This document shows positions 1 through 9,135 of a DNA stretch of 64,000 bases, piece by piece (positions within the stretch are counted from its first letter, which is position 1; each line of letters begins with the position of its first letter). The notes beneath the pieces were generated by a model. It was not told where the DNA came from, ran no database searches, and saw only the letters and a program-made list of their open reading frames with translations. This DNA comes from Nocardia carnea (lineage in GTDB: Bacteria; Actinomycetota; Actinomycetes; Mycobacteriales; Mycobacteriaceae). Location of the stretch: contig NZ_JARWOV010000209.1 of the NCBI RefSeq assembly GCF_029868855.1, positions 60,396 to 124,395 of the forward strand, written 5' to 3'. A program made the position numbers and the translations under genes.

Positions 1-21
1 GGAAGCCGGAGTCGGACGATT

Positions 22-483
22 ATGGAAGTAATAGCTCTGCCGAGGGAGCAGAGTGACCTGGCTCGGCTGGAGCGCTTCGTAAACGGCCGTGAAGCCGATG
101 GATTCGGCCGCTATCTCACACGCCGGACGCACGACAGGCTGTATCTCGGCTGTTCGGAGCTGGTCGGGCTGGTCGAATCCGCAAAACCTGTTCCAGTGGA
201 TTTGTTGCGAATACGCACCCGCACCGACCTCCTTTACGAGAACTGTCGGAGCTCCGATGGGCAGTGGCACGATCCACCGCGTGCTCGGGCGGCATTGGAG
301 GACGAAAGAAATCGGGAGTGGACAAGAGAAGAGTGCAGGTCATTCGAGGAACGAATCGCCAGGTTGAATGAGCTCGTGAACTCGAGGGTGGCTCAGGACC
401 CCGCCCGCTGGGCGCCGCTGGTGCACGAGATCGACGGGTTGCGAGTGCTCGCGGAGCCCAAGCTGTCCCGGCCCGCGACGTAG
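22..483 (+). CDS. hypothetical protein, 153 aa
   Basis: I do not recognise this protein. It is a soluble, highly charged 153-residue product with no signal peptide or membrane segment. The C-terminal half is rich in Glu and Arg (roughly residues 88-125) and probably forms a long helix. A GGAG about ten bases before the ATG could serve as ribosome-binding site, but the gene lies so close to the window edge that an earlier start cannot be excluded. It ends 146 bases before the methyltransferase start and points the same way, so the two might be co-transcribed. Codon use is like the neighbours. Confidence 0.5.
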   Translation: MEVIALPREQSDLARLERFVNGREADGFGRYLTRRTHDRLYLGCSELVGLVESAKPVPVDLLRIRTRTDLLYENCRSSDGQWHDPPRARAALEDERNREWTREECRSFEERIARLNELVNSRVAQDPARWAPLVHEIDGLRVLAEPKLSRPAT

Positions 484-629
484 GCCGACGAGGGCAGCCG
501 AGGTTCGCCCGGGTGGAAGTCGAGCTCTCGTCCCTATCACCTTCTGCAACATCGCCATAACTAATGTTGCCGTGTTACCGTCGAGGTGCCTCGTATGAGG
601 GGTGACCGCCCGGTTTGTGAGGAGACGTG

Positions 630-1844
630 ATGGTGGCCGGTAGCGCCGCACCGATCGGGACCCACTGTGTGGGCGGGGACTTCGCCCGGCCCAGCGTTGC
701 CCGTGTCTACGACTACAGCCTGGGCGGCAAGGACTGCTACGAGGTGGATCGCCGGGCGTTCGAGCGGATCAGACGGATCGCGCCACAGCAAGGCGATGTT
801 CATGTCATGAACCGGCGCTGGCTGGCCCGCGCTGTCCGGATGTCGGCCGAGCGCTACGGGATCGGGCAGTTTCTCGATCTCGGTGCCGGACTCCCCACTC
901 GCGACCCGCTCCATGTCGTCGCGCAGGAATGCGGGCGCCGGGAGGTGCGGGTTGTGTATGTGGACAACGACCCGTTGTGTGTGGCCTACGGGCGGGCGAT
1001 GTTGGAACGCAACGAGAACACGTGGTGCCTGCCGTCCGATCTCACCGATGTCGCGACGACGCTGGAGACGGCCGGGCGTTATCTCGATCTGCGGGAGCCG
1101 GTCGGGGTCCTGTTCGGCGCGGTGCTGCACCACATCTCCGACGAGCAGTGCCCGGCTGCGGTTGTTTCCCGCTATATCGACCTGTTGCCCGCCGGGTCGT
1201 ACGTGGCGATCAGCCACTACTGCGATCCCGGCCCCGCACACCCGGCGCTGCACGCGCTGGCCCGCCGGCTCGAAGGTGCGCATCTGGAAGCGGGTTTGGG
1301 GTCGGGACGGTTCCGGAGCCCGGAGGAGATCCGTGGTTTGTTCGGTTCGCTCGAACTCGTCGATCCTGGACTGACCCAGCTCGACGACTGGTGGCCGCCG
1401 GGACCGCCGACCGGGGCCCGGGCACCCGAAGCGCAGCTCATGCTCGGCGGGCTCGGCCGGAAACCGCGGCCGGGGGATCGTGCGGGTGCTGCCGACGCGG
1501 CGCTGAGCCCGGTTGTCGCTCTCTCGATCCGGGCAGAATCAGGGAAGACCGAAGGCCAGCAGGACATTGCCCGGCATACCGGTGGTGATCTGCCGGCCGT
1601 AACCGGAATTGGTGAACAGCATTCCGTTCGCGACGACGGCGCCGTGCCCGTTGATACCGCCGCCGGCGCCCGGTACCCCGTTCACGGTGTGGAAGTGCCG
1701 TGCCGTGTTGTATTCCCAGAGGATCGCACCGGTTTCGGCGGCGAAAACGCGCATCTTGCCGTCCAGACTGCCCTCGTAGACCAGGCCGGGTGTCGACGTG
1801 ACAGCATTCGGCATGGCGAGCTGGCACAGCGGAAGCATCGGTAG
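630..1844 (+). CDS. SAM-dependent methyltransferase, SAV2177/DUF574 type, with an overlong C-terminus
   Basis: A class I Rossmann methyltransferase of the actinobacterial SAV2177 family. The signature N-terminus PSVARVYDYSLGGKDCYEVD (about residues 17-36) and the SAM-binding FLDLGAGLPT (about 82-91) are present; the methyl acceptor of this family is unknown. Members usually have about 270 residues and end near a segment like LGGLGRKP, seen here at about base 1460. The frame then stays open for about 380 more bases and overlaps, in antisense, the last 306 bases of the beta-propeller gene. The normal stop has probably been lost or is masked by an error. A GGAG sits five bases before ATG 630; GTG 627 is an alternative start but lies too close to that site. 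Confidence 0.85.
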   Translation: MVAGSAAPIGTHCVGGDFARPSVARVYDYSLGGKDCYEVDRRAFERIRRIAPQQGDVHVMNRRWLARAVRMSAERYGIGQFLDLGAGLPTRDPLHVVAQECGRREVRVVYVDNDPLCVAYGRAMLERNENTWCLPSDLTDVATTLETAGRYLDLREPVGVLFGAVLHHISDEQCPAAVVSRYIDLLPAGSYVAISHYCDPGPAHPALHALARRLEGAHLEAGLGSGRFRSPEEIRGLFGSLELVDPGLTQLDDWWPPGPPTGARAPEAQLMLGGLGRKPRPGDRAGAADAALSPVVALSIRAESGKTEGQQDIARHTGGDLPAVTGIGEQHSVRDDGAVPVDTAAGARYPVHGVEVPCRVVFPEDRTGFGGENAHLAVQTALVDQAGCRRDSIRHGELAQRKHR

Positions 1845-3161
1845 CGGCGGTGGATCGAACAGGCAACCGTGGGCGGGGTTCGGCGTGCTCCAGATGACCT
1901 CGCCGGTCGCCGGGTGCAACGCGAAGAGTGTGCCCGGCGTGCCCTGGTAAGTGGCGACATACAGGCGGTGGCCGTCGAAACTGGCGCCCCATTGAATGCC
2001 TTGCAGCGATTCCGAGCCCGGGATGGGCAGCACCGGCACCGGCGTGTTCAACCTGGTCTGCCAGACGATCTCGCCGGTGACGGCGTCGAGTAGATGGTAG
2101 ACACCGCTCTTCTGGCCCGCGCCGACGACCAGCCGGTCACCTATCTCGAAAATGTTCGGTTGCGAACCGAAGTCGAAATCGTGCCCGGGCTCGGGGCAGT
2201 TGCCGCCCGGCGGCGGGTAGGTGCAGCGGCCGTTCCAAGGGGCCTCCCCGGGAGTCATCCGCCGGACCCACCGGGCGGTTCCGCTGTCGATGTCCAGTGC
2301 GCCGATCGCTTCCGCACCCTCGGGATAGCCGGTGTAGGCGTTGCCGGCGGTGTAGTACAGCGTGCGTGACTCGGGATGGATCGTGGGTGAGGACCACACC
2401 GGCGCACCGCTAGGGGTAAACGGCGGTGATCCACTGGGGGTCGGCTCCGATGCCGGGATCGTGTAGTGCTGCCATTGCACCTCGCCGGTCGCGGCGTCGA
2501 GCGCCACAACACTTCCCCGGAAGGTGCAACACGGGTACAGGTCGCTGGTGGCGGCACCCAGCTCTTGACTGGACACACCGACATAGACGTGACCGTCGAA
2601 CACGAGGGGTGAACCGGTGATGATCGCGTACCGATGGTTGTCCAGTCGGCGAACCCAGCGCTGGGCACCGGTCTGTGCGTCGAGGGCCCACATCCTGGCC
2701 GAATTGTCGCCGAAGTAAACCGTTCCATCCACGACCGCGGGCCCGTTGCGCAGCCCGTAGGTCGGGAGATTTCCGCCGAGGGGCGTTTCGGCTCGGAACG
2801 ACCACCGGGTCGCACCGGTGTACGCGTCCAGCGCATAGAACGTCCCGTTGCGACCACCGACATAGACGGTTCCGTCGACGACCGCCGGCTGGCTGGAAGC
2901 GGCGATCGAGTCGGGAAACGCGAACGCCCACTTCAACTGCAACGAGGACACGGTGGCCGGCGTGAGGGCGGTCTCGTGGGGATTGTGCCGGGACCCGGCG
3001 AGGTCGAACTGCCACATAGGCCAGTCATGGCCGGTGCCGGCCGATGGAACGGCGTTTCCGACGGTTGAGATCGGCAACAGCAAGAAAGCCGCGGCCAGGA
3101 GAATCGTGGAACGCAGGAGTGATTTCTTCCGCAGTCCGAATGCCCAAGCCGCGAAGATCAT
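1539..3161 (-). CDS. secreted PQQ-type beta-propeller dehydrogenase-like protein
   Basis: An exported eight-bladed quinoprotein-like beta-propeller, resembling polyvinyl-alcohol dehydrogenases. Repeated blades with the pattern VDGTVYVG...YALDAxTGATRW are visible from about residue 80 to the end, for example ALDAATGEVQWQHY and AAETGAILWEY. The start of the mature protein, DWPMWQFDLAGSRHNP, is typical of the PVA-dehydrogenase-like group. A signal peptide (RKKSLLRSTILLAAAFLLLP) precedes it, so the product is periplasmic or outside the cell. I chose ATG 3161 because the frame upstream codes for nothing signal-like; a start at up to 3374 is formally possible. Whether PQQ is bound, and the substrate, cannot be told. 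No heme-binding CxxCH motif is present. Confidence 0.8.
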   Translation of the reverse strand: MIFAAWAFGLRKKSLLRSTILLAAAFLLLPISTVGNAVPSAGTGHDWPMWQFDLAGSRHNPHETALTPATVSSLQLKWAFAFPDSIAASSQPAVVDGTVYVGGRNGTFYALDAYTGATRWSFRAETPLGGNLPTYGLRNGPAVVDGTVYFGDNSARMWALDAQTGAQRWVRRLDNHRYAIITGSPLVFDGHVYVGVSSQELGAATSDLYPCCTFRGSVVALDAATGEVQWQHYTIPASEPTPSGSPPFTPSGAPVWSSPTIHPESRTLYYTAGNAYTGYPEGAEAIGALDIDSGTARWVRRMTPGEAPWNGRCTYPPPGGNCPEPGHDFDFGSQPNIFEIGDRLVVGAGQKSGVYHLLDAVTGEIVWQTRLNTPVPVLPIPGSESLQGIQWGASFDGHRLYVATYQGTPGTLFALHPATGEVIWSTPNPAHGCLFDPPPLPMLPLCQLAMPNAVTSTPGLVYEGSLDGKMRVFAAETGAILWEYNTARHFHTVNGVPGAGGGINGHGAVVANGMLFTNSGYGRQITTGMPGNVLLAFGLP

Positions 3162-3389
3162 CGCCAGAGTCTTTCCGTTTATGGTGATGGAATCCTCCCA
3201 CTCCTGAGGTCGGGGATTCTCGGACCGGAGATGAATTGTCGAAAATGTTATCTGCCTCGGCGCCGAACTCGTGCCGGCGGAGGATGCTGCCGACTGCCGC
3301 TCGATGCCTGATCGCGCCTGCGACTCGTACACCGTCGCTCGGTCCCGATACCCGGCAATGAATTCCCGGACCACGTCGAGCCCCAGGCC

Positions 3390-3412
3390 AGGTCCGGTGT
3401 GGTGCCGGACCT
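3390..3412 (-). terminator. hairpin downstream of the peptidoglycan-binding gene
   Basis: A perfect 8-bp inverted repeat, AGGTCCGG (3390-3397) and CCGGACCT (3405-3412), encloses a 7-base loop. It lies 78 bases past the stop of the leftward gene 3490-3870 and upstream of the leftward propeller gene. There is no T-run, so termination is inferred. The rest of 3162-3489 shows no gene. Confidence 0.4.
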
Positions 3413-3489
3413 GACCTGGTCTCCAGACCGGACCCCACGGGCCGGGACCAATTTGTAATGCGTGCTCTACGCGGGTGGTTCAGCGTGTC

Positions 3490-3870
3490 CTAGTGCTCGA
3501 GTGACCGGATGAGCGCGGTCCAGGTGTCGGGTCCGACGATGCCGTCGGCCTCGATCCCGGCCGATCCCTGGTACTCGCGCACGATCTGTTCGGTGACGGG
3601 ACCGAAGACGCCGTCCAGCGGTGTTCCGCGGAAACCGATGAGGTAGAGGATCTTCTGCGCGACATAGACGCAATCACCGGTCGAACCGCGCGACAGCGTC
3701 GGATGCGAGGACGCACAGGCATGGGCGGCGTTCTGCTCGGCGGACCTTGCGGGCGCGCCCTGGGCCTGGGCGAGCGCGCTCGAACCACCCGCGATGCTCA
3801 GCGCGATACCTGCGACCACGAGCGCTCGGAGTGCGCGGCCGGTTGGGCGTTTGGTGGACATCTCGTTCAT
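3490..3870 (-). CDS. secreted peptidoglycan-binding domain protein
   Basis: A small exported protein of 126 residues. It has a signal peptide (hydrophobic VVAGIALSIAGGSSALA, about residues 18-34) and a single peptidoglycan_binding_1 domain (about 62-122). That domain carries the family pattern VYVAQKILYLIGF...LDGVFGPVTEQIVREYQ...IEADGIVGPDTWTALI. Two Cys residues (about 52 and 66) could form a disulfide. It would bind the cell wall outside the membrane. The next genes upstream encode a transmembrane kinase that ends in a similar domain, so the two may share a ligand. ATG 3870 or ATG 3861 could be the start. No catalytic domain is present. Confidence 0.85.
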   Translation of the reverse strand: MNEMSTKRPTGRALRALVVAGIALSIAGGSSALAQAQGAPARSAEQNAAHACASSHPTLSRGSTGDCVYVAQKILYLIGFRGTPLDGVFGPVTEQIVREYQGSAGIEADGIVGPDTWTALIRSLEH

Positions 3871-3984
3871 TTCGGCTTCGGTTCCTTCGTGGTGACAGTT
3901 ACTCGGGATACCCCGAGCAGGGTGAAATGAAGTTATCCACGCTCGCCAACGTCGCGCTCACGTCGCGCCAATGTGTCCTGACAA

Positions 3985-5121
3985 TCACCGGTCAGGTTCG
4001 GAGAGGCGCACTTTCAACACCGTGGATCCCAGGCGGATGGTGTCGCCTGGTTCGAGCGGAGTCGCCGAGGTGATGCGGCGGTCGTTCACGTGAACCCCGT
4101 TCGCGGAGCCGAGGTCGGCGATGTGCGCGCGTTCACCGTCGCAGTCGACACGGGCGTGCCGGCGGCTGATCTTCGGATCGGCCAGCCGCAGATCGTTGCC
4201 GACGCCGCGGCCGATGCTCACACCGGCCTCGGTGACAGCGATCACCTGGCCATCATCGGAGGCCAGCATGATCGCCGACAGCGATTCCTGCAGGGTCGGC
4301 CGCTCTCCGTCCGGCACCGTTGAGCCGGAAACAGGAATTCCGGGCAGAGATTCGTGACGCAGTATCCGCTCCTGTAGTGCCCGGAGTTCTTGCGGCGCGT
4401 CCATACCCTGGTCGTGCAGCCGGTCCAGGATGACCCGGCATGCCCCGGCGGCGTCCTCGGCTCTGTCGCCGAGGTAGAGCGCGGTGACATAACGCGACCA
4501 CACCGCGACCCCGGTGGGCGACTCGCCGGTCATGACCCGCAGTTCCCCGATGACCTCCCGGGCCCGGCCGCAGGCGATATCCATATCGATCCGGTCGATC
4601 ACCGTCTGCCGCCGCTCCTCCTCCATGCGGACCCGGAAACCGTCCACGAATCGGGCGGCCGGCAGCCCGGCCAGCGCGTCCCCGGACCATTCCGCCAGCG
4701 CTCGCCGGAACGCACCCGACGCACCCTCGTAATCGCCTCTGTCCCGCGCCATTACAGCTTCCGTGCGGGCCTCGGTGAAACGGTGCAGATCGCACTCGCC
4801 GGGCCGGAGGAGCAGACGGTAGCAGCCGGATTCGGTGCGCAGCAGGTCGGTATCGGAAACGCCCGCGGCGCGGATGGCGGCGCGGATCCGCGCGATCTGG
4901 TTCTGCAGGCTGCTGCGGTAGGTGGGCGGTGGTTCGTCGTCCCAGACGCGCCGGCCGAGGTGTTGCGGGGACACCGCGACCCCGCGTTCGACGGCGAGTA
5001 CCGCGAGGATCGTCTGCGTCCGGTGACCACTGAGGCGGAGTCGGCGGCCGCCGACCACCAGGCGCACCGGCCCGAGCAGTCGCATATCGATGGGTATCGG
5101 GCTCAGCCGAGGCTCCGGCAT
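3985..5121 (-). CDS. EmbR-like transcriptional regulator (winged helix, BTAD, FHA)
   Basis: A SARP/AfsR-type regulator. It has an N-terminal OmpR-like winged helix (about residues 12-95, MRLLGPVRLVVGGRRLRLSG), a bacterial transcriptional activation domain rich in helical repeats (about 100-245) and a C-terminal FHA domain (about 290-370). The FHA core motifs are present: VSIGRGVGNDLRL, SRRHARV and LGSANGVHVND. FHA domains bind phosphothreonine, and M. tuberculosis EmbR is phosphorylated by PknH, so the adjacent kinase is the likely partner. Length (378 aa) matches EmbR (about 388). ATG 5121 overlaps the kinase stop by 19 bases and follows GGAGGG, so the genes are translationally linked. Target genes are unknown. 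Confidence 0.88.
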   Translation of the reverse strand: MPEPRLSPIPIDMRLLGPVRLVVGGRRLRLSGHRTQTILAVLAVERGVAVSPQHLGRRVWDDEPPPTYRSSLQNQIARIRAAIRAAGVSDTDLLRTESGCYRLLLRPGECDLHRFTEARTEAVMARDRGDYEGASGAFRRALAEWSGDALAGLPAARFVDGFRVRMEEERRQTVIDRIDMDIACGRAREVIGELRVMTGESPTGVAVWSRYVTALYLGDRAEDAAGACRVILDRLHDQGMDAPQELRALQERILRHESLPGIPVSGSTVPDGERPTLQESLSAIMLASDDGQVIAVTEAGVSIGRGVGNDLRLADPKISRRHARVDCDGERAHIADLGSANGVHVNDRRITSATPLEPGDTIRLGSTVLKVRLSEPDR

Positions 5122-6593
5122 ATTTCTGCAAACCCTCCGTCCGTTTCCCGGAACACCGGCCATCGCAGAACTGTGGCGCGGGTCCGTGGACCGTAGATGC
5201 CGTCGGCCATGGCGCCGGCGGTCTTCTGAAGCTGCTCGATCGCCGACTTCGTCGCGAAGTCGTAGGTTCCCGACATATCGACGGGAATCTGATGACACAG
5301 CGCGATCGCGCGCTGTACGGAGGACACGCTGTCGGTGCGGTCGCCGAGGTTCAGGATGCAGTTCGGCTCGTCTCGGGAGCTGTGGCCGGTCGGCAGTTCC
5401 ACGTACGTGCGGTCGCCACTGAAGTGCCGGAGGGTCCAGTAACATCGTGCCGTCAGTCGGATGGGTGCCGTGCCGGTCGGGCCCGGACCCACGATCGGTA
5501 CCGGGGTCGCCGGCGGGTCGGGTTCGGCCCGGACTGCCAGGGCCCAGCCGGCGGCGAGCGCGACGGTCAGCACGGCGAGCCCGGCGGCGAGCGTCCATGG
5601 CCGGCGAGGGAGAACCCGGGAGTCGAGCACGGTGGTGTCCCGGGAGACAATCGTTTCCGCGCCTGTGACCGTTCCGGCTACGGCCGGCTCGGATGTCATG
5701 GCCCGAGGCGGTGAAACGGTAGGGGCAGGGCGGGCCACCTCGACGACCACATTGTCCGACAGGGCTGCGCGGGCGGCGGTCGCCAGATCAGCGCAGCTCT
5801 GGAATCGATCGTCGGGATCCTTGGCCATCGCCTTGGCGATAACGGAGTCGAACGCCTCCGGCAGTTCCGGGCGGATACGTGTGGGCACCGGAGCAGGTTC
5901 GCTACGGTGTGCGTGGATCAGTTCCCGGTCGCCACGGTTGGGGTAAGGGTAGGAACCGGTGAGTAGCTGGTGCAATGTCGCCCCGAGCGAGTAGATGTCG
6001 CAGCGGTGGTCGGGCAGCGAACTGACGAAACGTTCAGGGGCCACGTAATGCGGCGAGTATTCACGTCTGCCGACACCGGTGAGGGTGGCGTCGTCTTCGA
6101 GGCTGCGGGCGATTCCGAAATCGGCGACCAAGACGCGTTCACCGCCGGCGACGGTGGAGACCAGCAGGTTGGACGGTTTGATATCGCGATGCACGACCTT
6201 GTTGTGATGGGCGTGGTCGATACCGGCGGCGGCGTCGGAAATGAAGCGGACAGCACGGTGCGGATCCAGTCCGGCGCCGGCGTCGAGCAGTACCTCGGCA
6301 GCATTGGGACCATCGACGTATTCCATATCGATCCAGCACAGCCCGTCGTCGGTGACACCCCGGTCGTGTATCCGCACGACGTTCGGATGCGACAGCCCGC
6401 AGACGAGTTCGGCTTCCCGCCCGAACATGCGCAACCCGCGCGGGTCGGCGCGTGCGGGGTCGAATACCTTGAGCGCCACTTTTTTGGACGGCAGCCGTGG
6501 GTGCACCGCGCGGTAGACAACTCCCATCCCTCCGCGGCCCAGTTCTCGATCGATCCGGTAACCCGCGAATTCCTCACCGATGCGCAGAACCAC
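5103..6593 (-). CDS. transmembrane Ser/Thr protein kinase with extracellular peptidoglycan-binding domain
   Basis: A PknB-type Hanks kinase of 496 residues. The kinase motifs are intact: glycine loop GRGGMGVVY (19-27), ATP-anchoring Lys42, catalytic HRDIKPSN (135-142), DFG (158-160) and APE (185-187). The cytoplasmic domain is followed by a linker and one membrane helix (about 334-354). The outside part has two Cys and, at about residues 415-478, a peptidoglycan_binding_1-like module in place of the usual PASTA repeats. It probably senses the wall and phosphorylates the FHA regulator encoded directly downstream. The start is GTG 6593, preceded by GAAGGGCGG. Confidence 0.9.
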   Translation of the reverse strand: MVLRIGEEFAGYRIDRELGRGGMGVVYRAVHPRLPSKKVALKVFDPARADPRGLRMFGREAELVCGLSHPNVVRIHDRGVTDDGLCWIDMEYVDGPNAAEVLLDAGAGLDPHRAVRFISDAAAGIDHAHHNKVVHRDIKPSNLLVSTVAGGERVLVADFGIARSLEDDATLTGVGRREYSPHYVAPERFVSSLPDHRCDIYSLGATLHQLLTGSYPYPNRGDRELIHAHRSEPAPVPTRIRPELPEAFDSVIAKAMAKDPDDRFQSCADLATAARAALSDNVVVEVARPAPTVSPPRAMTSEPAVAGTVTGAETIVSRDTTVLDSRVLPRRPWTLAAGLAVLTVALAAGWALAVRAEPDPPATPVPIVGPGPTGTAPIRLTARCYWTLRHFSGDRTYVELPTGHSSRDEPNCILNLGDRTDSVSSVQRAIALCHQIPVDMSGTYDFATKSAIEQLQKTAGAMADGIYGPRTRATVLRWPVFRETDGGFAEICRSLG

Positions 6594-7034
6594 ATCCGCC
6601 CTTCGTTCCGGCCGTCACCCGTAACCTGCCGGCGGCTCTCCGGGGCCGCCGCGATACGCCGGTTCTCGTCCATGCCAACACTTTTCGTGCCGACTTCTCC
6701 GCGCGCGAAGAATATCAGGCTCCGGGCGGCCGGGAGGGCGGTCGCAGCGACCGTCGATCCGGTTCAGGACCCACGAAACGGTAACGACGCAATATCCGGT
6801 GCTCCGGGGGACTCGACCGGCACTGCTGTACACAGCGAAGCGCCGACGCCCGGTGCTGGAACGGGGGATGCCGCACCTCGGGGAGCCGGCGCGGCACTCG
6901 ACCGTGACCCAGACGCTACAGCCGCGCCGCCACAGGCTTGAATCGCGCCGGCGGACCATACGGCCACCATTCATCCGGCTCACCAGGTCAGGTGCCCCAG
7001 AACGGCAGGCTTCGCGGCCGCTCGGCCGTCGGTG
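6594..7034. other. 441-base stretch without a convincing gene
   Basis: This lies upstream of the kinase start and downstream of the MFS stop, both read leftward. Open frames exist on both strands, but none has coding character, a good ribosome-binding site or a recognisable domain. It presumably holds the kinase promoter; I could not pick a convincing -35/-10 pair. Confidence 0.5.
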
Positions 7035-8369
7035 CTATCCGGCACCGCGCGCCAGGTATGCCGATGCGGAATCATGTGAGCGCAGTTGGAGCTTCAAGGC
7101 CAGCGAGCTCGCAAGTAGTGCCAGGGCGACAGCGCACCACGGCATGGTGAGTCCCCAGCCTGTGGTGGCCGGCAACATGTCGATCAGGACTCCGGTGAGC
7201 ACCGAGCCGACCAGGACGGCGAGTCCGCCGATCGAGGCGAAAAGCCCATAGTACGACCCGAGACGGCGTTCAGCGGCCATGCGTGGCACCAGATCTCGGG
7301 CGAGGGGCATGGTAGTCATCTGTCCCAGTGTCAGGAGGAGAGTGAATACGGCGGGCGGGATGAGTGCGGGCACGCCGTGGAGTTGCCTCGGCGCCAGGAG
7401 AGCCATCACGACGAATGCGGCGGCCGTGACGATCAGACCCCCGGGCAGGGCCGCGGCGGTGCGCACCCGCCGGGTGATGGGTAGCTGGGCGATGACGACG
7501 AATACCGACGCCAGCGCGAAGTACCAGCCCAGCGGCGCCTGCGACCCCCATGCGCGGTCGAGCTCCAGCGGTAACAGCAGGTACAGCTGGTTGTACGCCA
7601 CCAGCTGAGAACTCATCGCCACCGCGAACAGCAGAAAGGTTCTGTTGGCGAGCACTTCCCGCCAGCCGTCGAGCCAGCTTTCGGCAGTGTGGGCGCCGGG
7701 CTGTGTGGGGAGCCGCCGCAGATGGACGACCAGGATTACGGCGAAGATGCCGGCCGCAACCAGGCAGGCGGCGGAGAAGCCGGCCACCAGCAGGAGCGAT
7801 CCGAGCAGCGGGCCGATGAACGTGCCGATCTGGCCGTACGCGGCGAAGAGCGCGAAAACATCCTTTCGGGATCGGCCGCCGTCCTCGGCGTCTCCGGCGG
7901 CGGTCGCGAGGGCGGACTCGACTGCCGGGGAGAACAGTGCCCCGGCGAATCCGCTCAGGACGGTCGCCACCACGATTCCGGGTACCGACCCGGCGAAGGC
8001 CAACCCGGCGAAGCCGAGGATCCGGCACACACAGCCGGCGACGACCACGGGTTTCACACCCCACCGATCCGCGAGCGAGCCTCCGATGAAGAACAGGCCC
8101 TGCTGGGAGAACGTGCGGAGCCCGAGCACCACGCCGACGAACGCCGCCCGTAGGCCGAGATCCTCCGTCAGGTGCACCGACAGGTACGGCAACACCATGA
8201 AAAAGCCGATATTGAACGCCAGTTGGGTGAGAACGAGCAGCCGGACGGTCGGGGTCGCCGCCGTGAGGCCGGTCAGCAGCGACCATCGGCGCCCGAGCGC
8301 CCGGGGAGTACGTGCCGCCGCGCCGGACGGTGGCGAGGCACGCCGGCCGTTACCGCGCGGGGACGGCAA
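7035..8369 (-). CDS. MFS transporter in the siderophore operon
   Basis: A 12-helix major facilitator protein, probably a drug/H+ antiporter-type exporter. The first helix (LVLTQLAFNIGFFMVLPYLS) and the loop motif GGSLADRWGVKPVVVAG between helices 2 and 3 are clear. It is the last gene of an iron-uptake operon and its 5' end overlaps the ATPase gene. By context it may export a siderophore or carry one across the inner membrane; the sequence alone does not fix the substrate. The start is uncertain: no ATG or GTG precedes the first helix in frame. TTG 8369 is my choice, and the frame remains open to TTG 8420. Confidence 0.8.
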   Translation of the reverse strand: MPSPRGNGRRASPPSGAAARTPRALGRRWSLLTGLTAATPTVRLLVLTQLAFNIGFFMVLPYLSVHLTEDLGLRAAFVGVVLGLRTFSQQGLFFIGGSLADRWGVKPVVVAGCVCRILGFAGLAFAGSVPGIVVATVLSGFAGALFSPAVESALATAAGDAEDGGRSRKDVFALFAAYGQIGTFIGPLLGSLLLVAGFSAACLVAAGIFAVILVVHLRRLPTQPGAHTAESWLDGWREVLANRTFLLFAVAMSSQLVAYNQLYLLLPLELDRAWGSQAPLGWYFALASVFVVIAQLPITRRVRTAAALPGGLIVTAAAFVVMALLAPRQLHGVPALIPPAVFTLLLTLGQMTTMPLARDLVPRMAAERRLGSYYGLFASIGGLAVLVGSVLTGVLIDMLPATTGWGLTMPWCAVALALLASSLALKLQLRSHDSASAYLARGAG

Positions 8370-9135
8370 CAGGCCCCGGTTCGAACAGGATCGACAGCCG
8401 CCCCTTCGACTCGTCGACAAGAACCTCGGCGCGGACGTTGTACACCCGGGCGATCAGTTCGGAGGTCAGGACCTCCGCAGGTTTTCCGCCGGCCACGACC
8501 CGGCCCTCTTTCAAAACGACGACGGTATCGCAGAACATGGCAGCGAGGTTGAGGTCGTGCAGGGCGATCACACTGGTGACGGGCAGCCGGGTGACCAGCG
8601 CCAGCAACTCCAGTTGATGGTGGATGTCCAAGTGATTGGTCGGCTCGTCCAGGAGGAGCTCACGCGGCTCCTGAGCCAGGGCGCGGGCGATCTGGACACG
8701 TTGCTTCTCCCCACCGGAAAGCCGGTGCCAGAGCCGGTTCGCTTTCGCGGTGAGGCCGGTGTGCTCGAGCGCGGCCGCCACCGCGGCGTCATCGGTGGTG
8801 GGGTTCCCGCCGAATGTTGTCCGGTGCGGGATGCGTCCGAGGCGCACCACGTCACCGACCGTGATGTCGAGGTCGGTGTCGGCGTGCTGGGCGACGACGG
8901 CCACCGCGCGCGCAATCTCTTTGCGCCGCATGGTGGACAGATCGTCGCCGTCGAGGGTGACAACACCCGCGGTCGGGCGTACGACACCGTTGAGCAGATG
9001 CAGCAGCGAGGATTTCCCGGAGCCGTTCGGACCGAGTAGGCCCACGGTCTCGCCCGGTGCCGGAGTCACCGTGACTCCGTCGACAACGAGCGCACCGCCG
9101 CGGTTCCAGCTGACGGTATCCGCGTGCAGAGTCAC
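8350..9135 (-). CDS. iron-siderophore ABC transporter ATP-binding protein (FepC/FecE type)
   Basis: The cytoplasmic ATPase of a FecCD-type importer, 261 residues. Walker A GPNGSGKSS, signature LSGGEKQRVQIARAL, Walker B ELLLDEPTNHLD and the switch His in IALHDLNLA are all present. It would power import of a ferric siderophore or related metal chelate together with the permease and lipoprotein encoded upstream. GTG 9135 follows AGGAGGAGAG, and its codon overlaps the permease stop (GTGA), so translation is coupled. The rest of the operon and the IdeR-like box support iron rather than vitamin B12. Confidence 0.92.
   Translation of the reverse strand: MTLHADTVSWNRGGALVVDGVTVTPAPGETVGLLGPNGSGKSSLLHLLNGVVRPTAGVVTLDGDDLSTMRRKEIARAVAVVAQHADTDLDITVGDVVRLGRIPHRTTFGGNPTTDDAAVAAALEHTGLTAKANRLWHRLSGGEKQRVQIARALAQEPRELLLDEPTNHLDIHHQLELLALVTRLPVTSVIALHDLNLAAMFCDTVVVLKEGRVVAGGKPAEVLTSELIARVYNVRAEVLVDESKGRLSILFEPGPVAVPAR

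Noticed and set aside
6594..7034. Several overlapping open frames on both strands between the kinase and the MFS gene
   Set aside because: None has a good ribosome-binding site, a domain or a consistent codon pattern; high G+C leaves frames open by chance.
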